In this document: piece after piece, positions 40,801-52,800 of the stretch | Layout of the letters: each line of letters opens with the position of its first letter | Numbering within the stretch: position 1 is the first letter of the stretch | Origin: Harmonia axyridis | Taxonomy: Eukaryota; Arthropoda; Insecta; Coleoptera; Coccinellidae | Direction: 5' to 3' | Assembly (NCBI RefSeq): GCF_914767665.1 | Contig: NC_059503.1 | Span: forward strand, 39,370,001 to 39,434,000 | DNA length: 64,000 nt | Position numbers and translations under genes: made by a program | The notes under the pieces: generated by a model | Seen by the model: the letters and a program-made list of their open reading frames with translations, nothing else | The model's database searches: none | What the model was told of the DNA's origin: nothing

Positions 40801-43800
40801 TGCCAAAAAGAAAGGGCGCTGACTATATCCTAAAGAGTGTCAATACGAAACCTACATTCATTAAAGTTTATACGATTATGAGAATTCGTACGAGTTCGAC
40901 AAGGTAAATTCGTTGAAAAAGACCTGATTCGTGGAAAAACGAATTTTTGTTTGAAAATATGATACAACTTATCGAACAACCACCTTATGCACCTGAAATA
41001 ATCGATCTTTTCTTTTTACAAGAATCAAATACTTAGGTAATATTTGGGGCACCATTTTCATTGATCGAAACCATAAAAATATTCATAGTGTCGTTAATTC
41101 ATTATGTCGCAGATCATTAAACTTTTATCATCGTGAATGTCATGGGCACATATTTTTCAATTCGGATTAACATACATCTCGAACTACAAACAACAATTTG
41201 ATCCGTTAATAAAAGGTTTGTAAAATTCGCTGTTATTATTACAAAGGGAAATTTCAGTTGTATCTCAAATTTGCCTATATTTATGACACTTTCATCCTCT
41301 CCGTTCAGTTCTCCTGACTCAAACCAAGTCCCAGTCGGATTCTCGGATGATTGAGGTCACTAACCGGTTGATTTTGATCTTGAAAAATCTGAGCATATCT
41401 CAGATCCCCGGTGCTCTACATCGCGGGAGCTTCCTCTGGAGTTTATAATATTTGGTTCGATGTTAATCGATAAAACCTTGAAGATTGTCACGCCATGCTG
41501 AAGTGATGTTTGCAATCATCAGACAAATAATACATTAATTTCAACATTCATTTCAATTCGTAAAATTTCTGTTCATTGTGGAAAGTTCCTCATGTTAAAT
41601 AGAACACGTGATATATACTGAGCAGTGATAAATTCTTAGTAATCTCTTCGAACTTCATTGGCGGAATTACTCAACAGCTTTAGATTTTCCAGAATTCGAA
41701 ACACGAATGGGATTCAGTGGCGTACCCAGACATAAGCCTTGGGGGGGGGATAAAGAAAAAAAAACTCAATTTTTCCTTTTTTTGAAGAAGTTTTCCAAAG
41801 AATTTTGCTTACTCATAATAAGATTGTGATATATAAGGTTGTTACATATAATGGATATTCCTTCTGGGGGGGGGATATATCCCCCTTATCCCCCCCTTGG
41901 GTACGCCACTGATGGGATTGGCTTTGGACTCTTCCTGCCCAGGGAGAATATACTGCTCCACAAAAGTTAAGGCAGTTCAAAAATATTGTGAACTTTTCAA
42001 ACATTTCCAATTCAGGTTAACTAAATGTTTTCATTCATAAAAAATTAAATGTTTAATCTTTTAAATCAATTTTTTTTTGCCTTGTCGTTTCATAACTCAT
42101 TTGGTTTCAGTCGAGTTCATGTTGTTTGTGTTTCTAAAAATTTTGTTATTGTTTTACGTTCTTACAATCAACTTTAATTCAAAAACGGACATTTTTTTGC
42201 AATAATGCCTAAACATAGTGCGGATGAATCCAATATATGTAGGGCTATTGGAGTGATCGAAGCGGGACGTAATCAGAGAGATGTTGCGAATTTCTTTCAT
42301 GTTAGTGATAACGTAGTTTACTCGTCCACTGATATGGAGAAGCTGGAAACGTGACCTGAAGACCGAGAAGTGGACATCCAAGATCTGCTCAAGATCGGTT
42401 TTCGTCTGTGTTTACACTTAGAGAGCCTTTGAGTAGGTACTTGTCGAATTCTGCAATTAGTATGCTTTTGAATGCTTTTGGTGTTTTGATTTTGATTGAA
42501 CAGTTCATCGAACACTTTGATACCTTGATCTACATTCTCGATGATTTTCGAAAACGATTCCACTAACTCAGAATTATATGTGAACGATCAATGGAGGTCG
42601 GTGTTGTTCACAGAAAAATCGAGATTTGGACGGTTTTAGGATAGTCGGCGTGTTCGGGTGTAGACATAGAATATTCTCTGGTGTCCAGAATTCGCAGATC
42701 GATTCAGGAAGTTTATCCGTTCAGAGATGGGTCAGTTAAAGTTTCAATGCTTCAGACTTGTTGGGGCTTGATGCTACCACGAAGGCGCAGATTCAAATAG
42801 AGCAAGTCATTGACGATTTTATTACTTCATTTTATGCTGCTGATGATTCTTATTTTTGGAGGATAATGAGTCACCCCATTGTGCCAAAAATAACGAAAAA
42901 GCTCTGAAAATCCATAGTATTCTGCATATGGAACTATTTTCTTTGGTCCCCAGACCTCAATCCCTTTGAACACGCTTGGGATCAGCTACATCTCACCCAG
43001 ACGACTTTTACCGCAACTCAGGAGAGAACTTGATCAAGGCTGCTTCAACAATCTGATCGAAAGTATGCAAAGTCGTTGTTAGGCTGTGTTTGATGCTCGA
43101 GGAAACCATACTCTTTTCTGAACTTTATTTTTAAATTTTTCGAGGGAAATGATTTGGTATTACAAATATTTAAAATAAATTTGCACTTGAAACTGTAGAA
43201 TTTTCAAAGAAATGAGCAAAAGAATGAGTTACGAGTTGGAAAGTAAATAATTATTCAGATTTTTCATTTAATAATGAATGAAAAAAAAATGGAAACAGTG
43301 TCAACTTTTCTGAATTTCCTTAACTTTTGTGGTGCAATATATACAGTAATGTGTGAGAGTTTATTGTTTCGAAATGCCTTTTTTCCTTTTTCGTTATTTG
43401 AATAGCTTTTGAGTGAAGATTTTCAGATCAATAAAGATATTTTTTTTGTATATATTTCGAAAATACATATTAACTTTTGATTTTTACAATATGATGCACA
43501 ATTTTTGCCGAAATTTTTGGGTTGAATGATACATCGAAAATTTATTTCATTATTTATTATTTATGCACCATCGTAATTATTCCGAATATTTCCCTCCTGT
43601 CAAAAATTCTATGTATATGGAGAACAATTATCGAAAATTACAGCGATAATTGCATTGTAGGAAGCGAAACTGCACTGCGATAATTGTTCTGTTCATAGAT
43701 GCATAGTTTCTATGCATCTTACACAGTTCGAATCTATGGCAATTCCATTCTAAATCAGTTTGACAAGTAATTGTAGGATTTCACATATGCCTACTTATGC

Positions 43801-46800
43801 GTTTCGTCCCTGGCACACACACCGGACTCATCAGTGTGACTTTGGTATATTGTGTGTGCCGTGTCACAGACGCTTGGGGAATTTATTATTATCGGTAGCC
43901 ACCGGGACTCGAACCCGGCACCTTGTCGCATCTCGGTGAGTGAGTCTACCTCTTAACGTCTAGGCTACCGAATGCTATGTTTATTGTTGCTATGTGGAGC
44001 TTTATGAGAAGCCGCCACATAATGTAACAGTTTATTCGGGAAATATTCCCCCCAATTACACTCGTGCATCAAAATGACCGGATAATTTCGCATTCCAGCG
44101 TGTTTTCTTTGAAAAACTGCATTCGGTCATTTTCATTTTTTTGGAGAAAGAGCCCTCCACCTTCGGTGTCGAGCTCTTTCTCCAAAAATGAAAATGAACT
44201 CATGCAGTTTTTATGACAATACGCTGTCATGAAAAATTATCGGTAATTCTGATGCAATTACTTACGAAAATACAACTCTCGTTGAGAAAAGCCTCTGGTA
44301 ATTAAATATCGTTCTGATGAAAAGAAAGCACTGACGTAAAGTCAGGAAATATTAATGAACAAACGCTCTAACAATGTTCATTAATTCATTTAGTTAAGTA
44401 TAAGATGTGTTAATAATTCACATAAATACCGATATAGAGTTTTGTGGTATCCAAATGAGCGATTGCTTTGTATTAAATTTCGTGTTGAAAACGGCATTAG
44501 ATCCATAGAAAATTTAAGCAGAATATAAAAAAAAGTAATATTTCAGTCACAACTGATTCTACTGTTTTGATATTTTGCGCAGAGTAATAAACATAGATAG
44601 AAGGAGCATATGTCATTTTCAGTAAGCAAATTTCGTCCCCAACATGAACTATTAAATTTGAAATGAAGCGCGCGGAAATGAAAACATATCACTGATACGA
44701 TATTTCACTCAATTCGCGAGTTTCTCCACAAACAACGCACTTTTTATGTCCCATGGTGAATCAACGTTTCATATCAACTCAAAATATATTGAAATAAATA
44801 CCTATATATATCAGAAATTCAGAAAACAAACTTCAAGCGCGCCAAACGACATGAAACAACCGATGGCACTAGGAGAGCAAAAGTTGCCAAACCTTGGTTT
44901 TCAGCAGGTAGATACTGAAAATAATAAATATTCTGTTCATTATGAATTCAAAAATTAGGTAAAATATCGGATTATCTTAAGCTCCGGATTTCACGTCAGT
45001 TTTCGGTATTCTGTCTGAAGTTTCTATGGTTTTGATTTTGCTATCAACACGAATCTTGAAATTGAAATTCATGATAGAATACGATATCAATTTCGTCGGT
45101 TTTGTGATGAAGGAATTATTGGGAATTTTTTTCGATATTCCCCTTGAAATTTAATTTCAAAGTTCGTCAGGAAAACAAAGTTTCGTATATGGCCATATTT
45201 ACAAAATCTCTATTCGAAATCTGTCTATTGACCAACTTACAACCGCGGCATTCGTAACCCAAACTTTTTTCGGAAATTTCAAACATCTTGAGACCATTCC
45301 TGCCGAAAACTCGAAAATTACAGATATCATGACGAAATGAAAAGTGATCTGCTCGGAGAACACGCCCTGAAAAATAAAATAAAATGAAAACGTACGACTG
45401 AACCTTATCTCTTTGAAATTACCCCAGCAAATACGATATGAAATACTCCACTACCTTGTTATTTATATTTACAATGGAATGAAAAAAAAATTCCATTTCA
45501 CTAATATCACACTTTTTATACTTCACTACCTTGTTATTTATATTTATAATGGAATGAAAAAAAATTTCCATTTCATAAATATCACACTTTCTATAAGCAT
45601 CGATAGAAAACAATAGTTATTTTCCTAACAAGTGCGGAAAGTGGTATTTTTCCGCACGAAACTAGCAAAAGTTGCAGAATTATTATGGTACTTATAATAT
45701 ATAGTATATATCAGGTGTGTGAATAAGTCTTTCCCGTTTTTTGTAAGAGATGGCGCCACCAATACTGTGCGAGTATTTAATGGTTACATATGTCATAATC
45801 AAAGCTTATTAATCTGTCAACAATTCCACACTAACATATTAGTTAAAATTTTTTCGCATCATAAATTTTTGAAATCGTGAAAATGTCGAAATTTGAGCCG
45901 AGTCGACGTCATTTGCGGGAAGTTTCACTTTATTGGTTCAATTTGAAGAAATATGCTGCCGAGGCGCATCGGTTGCTTCAGGAAACTTATGGAGAAGGTT
46001 GTGTCGATGATTCAAGTGTTCGCGGATGGTTTCGACGCTTCAAAAGTGGCGATTTCGACGTGGAAGACAAGGAGCGTTCCGGGCGGCCGCAAATCTTTGA
46101 AGATCAAGAATTGGCGACTTTGCTTGATGAAGATTCGTGTCAAACGCAAGAAGAACTTGCTGAAGCATTGAGAGTTGACCGAACAACCATTTCCAAGCGT
46201 TTGAAAGCCATGGGAATGATCCAAAAGCAAGGAAATTGGGTGCCGTACGAACTGAAGCTGAGAGACGTCGAACGGCGTTTTTTCACTTGCGAACAGCTGC
46301 TTCAGCGACATAAAAGAAAGGGTTTTCTGCATCGTATCGTGACTGGCGATGAAAAGTGGATCCGTTACGATAATCCGAAGCGAAGAAAATCTTGGGGACT
46401 ACCCGGCCATGCATCATCATCGACGGCCAAGCCAAATATTCATGGCGCCAAGCTCATGCTCTGTATATGGTGGGACCAGCTAGGTGTAGTTTACTATGAG
46501 CTTCTGAAACCGAATGAAAGGATCACAGGCGAGGTCTATCGACGACAATTGATGCGTTTGAGCCGCGCACTGCGAGAAAAACGGCCACAATACTCCGACA
46601 GGCACGACAAAGTTATTTTGCAACATGACAATGCTCGCCCACATGTTGCACAGCCGGTGAAAACATACTTAGAAACGCTCAAATGGGAACTCCTACGAGG
46701 AAGCCAAAAACTGGGTGGATGACTGGATAGAGGCCAAACCGGTCGAATTTTTTCGCAACGGGATTCGTATGTTGCCAGAAAGATGGGGAAAAGTTGTAGC

Positions 46801-49800
46801 TAGCGATGGCCAATACTTTCAATAACTCACTTGTAACCATTTTTTCACAATAAAGGCTCAAAATTTGAAAAAAAACGGGAAAGACTTATTCACACACCTG
46901 ATATATTCTTTTGAGAAAGAGCAATACAAAATATTAATTTCAATCAATCAAGCATATGTGTCGATGAATCTCAGTATTAGCAGAGGAAATGTAACGGCGG
47001 CATCATACATTTCAACGTATGATACAAGAGAACAGATAAAAACCTCAGCAAAAACTCTGTCTCCCCGTATCGGTGTAGTGACTGGTTTGTGTAAACGTTT
47101 ACAGAATAAGCTGACATAATTTATATTGAAGGACTTCCTCTTCAACCAAAACAAAATTTTCTTCATCCTCTCTTTTCGGTTGACGACTCTATAATTTCCA
47201 ATTGGATCCTAAAACAAAGAAAAAAAAAGCAGAAAGGAGTACTAAATATTAGTTTTCATTATCTACCATAATTGAAATCATTATAATTATTAAAGTTTCA
47301 AAACTATTAAGAAGTATGAATTGAAGATCGAATTTTGATAGATTTCGATTTATCCTGTGAAGCAATCCTGAATTTTTAATTTTATAATCGCATTTCTTCG
47401 ATACCTCACTTGACCCGATAACCCAATTACGATACAAATCATTGCATAAGATGGAGTACATCACTGAATCGCAAGTTCTGGAGTGTTTGTCGTAGAAGAA
47501 TGACTCTGCTTTCTTATCGTCGCATAGATTAGGATGTCAGAATTTGAGAATGAAGCAATCCACAATGGCAATATCAAATCTGATATCTACCGAGAATATC
47601 ATATGATGCTTAGATCAATATGCGAACTGGTTGAAAGTGGTTAAATAAATCGATTCAGAACAACAACCACTCGAAAAAGAGTGATTGATTCGTAGAAATG
47701 GAAATAAACATGCATGAATGAACTCATTATTTGTGGATACTACTTACTTCATTAGTATGGAATCGGTAAGAGAAAGAGGCAGAGAGCGAGACAGAAAATG
47801 AATGACTCGACTTATGTCGTATATAATCATGGATATGGAAGGCATTTTTGGGAACCCATTTTTATCATACCTGCATGTTTCGATGATTTAGAAGTTACTA
47901 GTTGACGAAAACTAGTTTAACTTTTCAATATGAGTCTGCTTTTTCCGATCCAAAGCATTAACTTTCTATGTTCCCTATAATACAAATTTCTGAACATTTT
48001 CCGGCATCAATTTTGAATCAGCATTCTCCACTAACTTTAAAATTCTAATTAACAGTTTGCCTACACAAAAATATCAATCAATTATCAATGATTTATCAAA
48101 TCAGCCTTTCAACAACATTTATAAGGAACATTATTCTGATCCAAAATTCCTTTTCCACATTTATGTTATAAGGAATAATTATAGTGTCAACGGGTGTGGC
48201 TTTCGGACCTGGAATATCAGCATTCCACAGTATGCTCTTTCCGTTCTTGAACCGAAAAATTGTAATTCATGCATGTCCAACACGCATATTTTATGAAAGA
48301 GCTGAAAACCCTATGGGACATCTCAAGCCCTGACCCGTAGCAAATTCCATTGACATTAGAATAGTAGAGTGGAAAATGAAAAATCGAGAAGCACTGACGA
48401 GAAATCAGAAGCTTTTGAGTTACATTTATTCGACAATTGCGTCTTTGTATACCGCAGATTGGTATATAAATACATGTGATCTCCAAAGACGCAACTGGGT
48501 ATTAACAAATGAGCCCTCGAAAGCTCCAGACTTCATTGAGGTGTTTTCCTCATTTTTTTCGATATTCATAATGAATTTTCTATGATGCTGACTCCGCTAT
48601 CTACACGAAGCATGGAACTGAAATTCTATATATACACACTAAATTTCAATTCGGTTTGATCTCCAGTCTTTTGCAAAATTGGAAGTTGGAAGTCTAAACT
48701 TCCTGATCTTTTAGTATCAAAATATGTGCCCCAAATTTTAATCATTACGGATACGGAATAGAATTACTTGATAGATCTTCAAGGAGAGTACCAACTTTTC
48801 ACTTATGTCGTTTATCATATTATTGGAACGATTTTTTTGGACGAAACAAAAAAGTTGAAAAAAATCCAAAATTACCTCGGTCATCATTTATTATTTCTCT
48901 TTTTCTGTCAGAATATCAGCGCACAATCTAGAAAGAATAATCTCTCTAACATGGTTCAAACATTCAGCCGAAACCAGGAGATCGTCGCTACTTGATCCTA
49001 CCTTGACTCTAGGATTTATTGCTTGATCCCACTGGTCTTGACCCAACGGTCCAGGCAACACTGGAACTAGAGCAGATTTCAACCAAAATCCCAACCACAT
49101 TAATTTTGTGGTCAAGGAAATAGTGGGTACATATTTTTTGATATTTTCCTTGAATTTTGCACTTGGCGTATAATAGTTATTATATAAATATACGCAAAAT
49201 CTCAACTCCAACGGATCTGTAATCATGGATAGATTTAGTATTCCATATTTCTTTTAGAGTATCCTTCTTGAATTTTCTTTGGTTTGTATTAGTTAAATAT
49301 TAATTACCTTGAAACATTGCACGGAGTTTGAAATTTTTATTCCATATGAACACCTCAACATATCAACTCTCTCGGTTTTGGTCGTACGTACATTTTGTGT
49401 TATTCTTTTCGATATTCTCGAATTTTCCATTGTTCTGATCGAGCCATCAAATGAAATTTTGCATGATGCCTTCTACTTCCGAATGCAAATTACCGTCTCG
49501 ATCGAATCTGCTGTTTTGTATTGAGCAGCAACCCCTGGGCGGAGATTGTCTCAAAATAAACTCAACTGTGGCATCCGAACCTGATAGTTTCTACGTACGA
49601 AAGTTATTGTCTATACGGTCGGACAGAAAGACATGATTAAATTTGAGGAATTATTTGTCATCAGTGACTAGAAGATTATCGTTGGAGACCATTACGGTCT
49701 CAAATTTCGAAAATTAAAGGCATTGTAACGAGAGGATGGTTCGGAGACGAGTGCTCACAAATTGCCAAAAGATCATCCAACATCAGGCCATTGTAGGTAT

Positions 49801-52800
49801 AAAATAGCTCTGGAATTCTGAATACTCTATTTTTTACTCAAATTCCTGCCGGCAATAGCTCTAGAATTATGAAGTTTCGAATAATCCTATCCTAATTTGA
49901 AACAATTCATTAGTTGTCAAGCTTGATGCACTGCCTGTTCAACTTGAGTGCAATACATCGATACCATACTGATCTCAAAGCGGAAGCAGCCTGTAAATCA
50001 AACGAACATAAAATCCACGTCTTAATCTACGTTTGTGAATATAACAATTCTTAATGGGATATTATAATGTGAAGGCTTATTGTTCAAAATTTTGATGTCC
50101 GATTTCGCAGTAATACAATGATGTTCTGATCAACAAAATGAGCATGTTGGATTCATTCCAAAATCTCACTGATGTATTAAATCGTTAAGCCATTGGTTGG
50201 CATAAATCTGCATTTATTTCGTCGGAAAATATTATATGAGCTCAGTTTCTCGTACTCACGGTTTCGTTTCAAGTACTCGAACAATGGTTTAATTCAGGAG
50301 ATACTTAAGTTTTGGTGATGATGGTATCATCTGGTAGTGTCGTAACCACACATGTTTTGTCAAATCGAAATGTAAATCGAATGGTACCAACTAAGGTCTG
50401 CAATGGTACGTGTTCTAGTTTAGGTCACTGACAAATGCGGGTATTGTAATTTTACTCTATTTGCTGCGTACCTTATTTTTCTGAAGGGTTAATTATCAGA
50501 AAGTGAAGGAAATTATTAAATGAATAAAATGTTGAATGAAATTGCATCGCCTAATTGATTGATGTTTCTATCATAATGGTTATTCTAATAGTGGTTGTTT
50601 TTCAGTATAGAAGAAAATGCAAGAGCTATATTAGAAGAAAAAAAACAAGATGAAAAGTTTCAAGAAATAATTGTCAGCTGCAGATCTTTAAGTAGGTATG
50701 AAGGGAAAAAAACGAAGACGCTGGTACCGCAGGTAAGTTCTTCTTTTTAATTACTGTCAATTTGAGTATTCCTTCCTTTCAATTTGATACAGACTTATGA
50801 TTATTTTTTAATAAACATATTCTTAGAGTTTGAATTATTTATTTGAGCAATGAAAATTTCACACACTGAAATTTCGACTTGAAAATGAATACGGAAAATG
50901 CTCGGATCATTTTTACCTTGTTTCATTCATGTTAATTCAAAGTAACTCTTACTTGATATAGATAAGGGATGAAAGATGTTGCAATACCTCATTTTGCGAA
51001 CATCAATCAAATCAACTGAAGTTTTCTGCTGAATGGTGGTTATTTCTAGCCTTTAATAAATTAATCACAAAAGTTGTTTATCTTTGTCAATAAATGACTC
51101 ACTGTCTTGAGTATTGTAATTATAATTGAATATTTTTAAAGTTGAGAAGTACTTTTATAAAGTTGTTTCATTTCGTTTGAAATAATAAAATGCTGAAAAA
51201 TAAGATTGTTTGGCCTATCTGGAATATATTTGGATTCACACTAGGCCAATGCATGAATTTCCATGTCCGTTCTCGCTCAAAAATGATAAAATAATAGAAA
51301 CGGTAGATTTTGTTGAACCTATGTGATTTTCCTCAAATTAACGAAAATTTATTTCCAGTTGGTAGCAGCATCTCTAGCGGCTCTATATCATTTAGTGGTT
51401 GGAATATCCTTGGCATATTCGGCAATATTGTTACCCCAATTAAGAGAAGACAAAGATTTCAATCTCACTAAAGATGAAGAGTCATGGATAGGTAAGGATA
51501 TAACCGCAAGTAACTAAAAACATTTCTTTCGGTTCGTTTTAGATATTTTTTACTTATTTATTGGGACTCATTTTCATATATTAAAGTTGTGTAATCGTCC
51601 TTTGGAATATTGATGTCGTACCTAAGTCATCGGACTAAACAAAAGTTGGTAAAAGTTCTGTATGTTACACTTCATATGTGAAACTGCACCATATAATGCT
51701 GTGAAGCCCGGAGATCTTGGTGGCCAAACAATACGACAACCGCTATCAAATATTGCTCTACCTGACTAGTGAAATATTATTCAGTTTGAAATATGTCATC
51801 AATTGAAAAAGAATTACTCAGTTAAAAATATTTGTTTTTCACGTGATGTCCAATTGTATAATGCACCCCTAGTATACCTACTGTTCGTTTTTCAACCTAA
51901 TTTTCTGTATATTTCTGATTGAAGAGTGCGCGATATTATTTCAATGGAAACAAGTGAATTTCGGACTGAATGCAGATCAGAAATGAATGAATGAAAAAAA
52001 TTAAGCAATATAATTGGATGATGAACTGATAATTGAATGATGAAAATAATGCAAAGTTTTAAATTGCAGAAAATAAAATTTTTTCATGCTTTTCTTTATT
52101 TGAGATCAATCGAAGAATATGTATTTTATGAAGTTTGATTAAAATGGATGATGTAATAACTGTAATTAATTTGAGTTATATTTCAACGAGCTTATCGTTA
52201 TTAGAAATAATGAGATTAAAGAGTCATTTTGATAATGTGCTATTTTATGGATATATCGATACTACTTTTAGTTATGTGAATTTTATCGTTCAAATACTAA
52301 ACACGAAAATGCATATCAATTTCAATTCAAAACAATATTCAGATTGGATTGAAATTGAAAAATTCATGAAGTGTTTCGTTCATAATATTCAATATGCACT
52401 GTCTGTTTGTATATTCAAAAAACAATAAATGCAAAACAGAAACATTTTCAATATATCACAAGATTTTAACATAATTTGACAAATAATATCAACAATTTAG
52501 AATATTTGAAAATGCTTTACTGTGAAACTACAGAAACATGTACCCATACGATGAAAAATATTGTAATCTGTATTAACATACTCATCCACATGTATTCTCA
52601 TTTTTGTTATTCTTTGGTTCTCGAGAATTAATTTGATCCCATGCTTTTCTTTTTTGTTCAATGTTTAGTTCTATGCTTCTATGAGATTTCCCAGAAGCTT
52701 GAAGCTTATAGTAGGATTTGAGGTATCGGATTTTTGAGCTGGAAAAACCAAGAGAATATTTTTTTTTATCTCAGTGTCTACCTACTCAATGATGATATGT

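Larger units (their letters stand above)
27868..50605 (+). other. Intron 3 of the transporter gene, 22.7 kb, rich in mobile elements
   Basis: No host exon was recognised inside. Most of 27868-39690 and 46902-50605 is AT-rich sequence with short frames only. Elements listed separately include the palindrome at 31960, hAT-type ends at 33703 and 41715, the 245-bp duplication at 39694, the Tc1-like relic at 41953, the tRNA-like/hammerhead unit at 43799-43970, a foldback at 44065, the 75-bp duplication at 45447 and the mariner at 45711. Confidence 0.7.

Noticed and set aside
43779..43805. Alternative hammerhead stem III formed downstream (CGCATA with TATGTG), giving type I
   Set aside because: The six pairs are possible, but the bases that follow lack the U-H cleavage step in the right place. 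The upstream GCGUC fits the consensus exactly.
43893..43970. Functional tRNA gene
   Set aside because: Acceptor-like ends and T arm are good, but the D arm does not pair and the anticodon arm has only three pairs, so it is better seen as a tRNA-derived promoter.
48838..48850. GGACGAAAC, part of a hammerhead core
   Set aside because: No CTGATGA and no flanking stems nearby.
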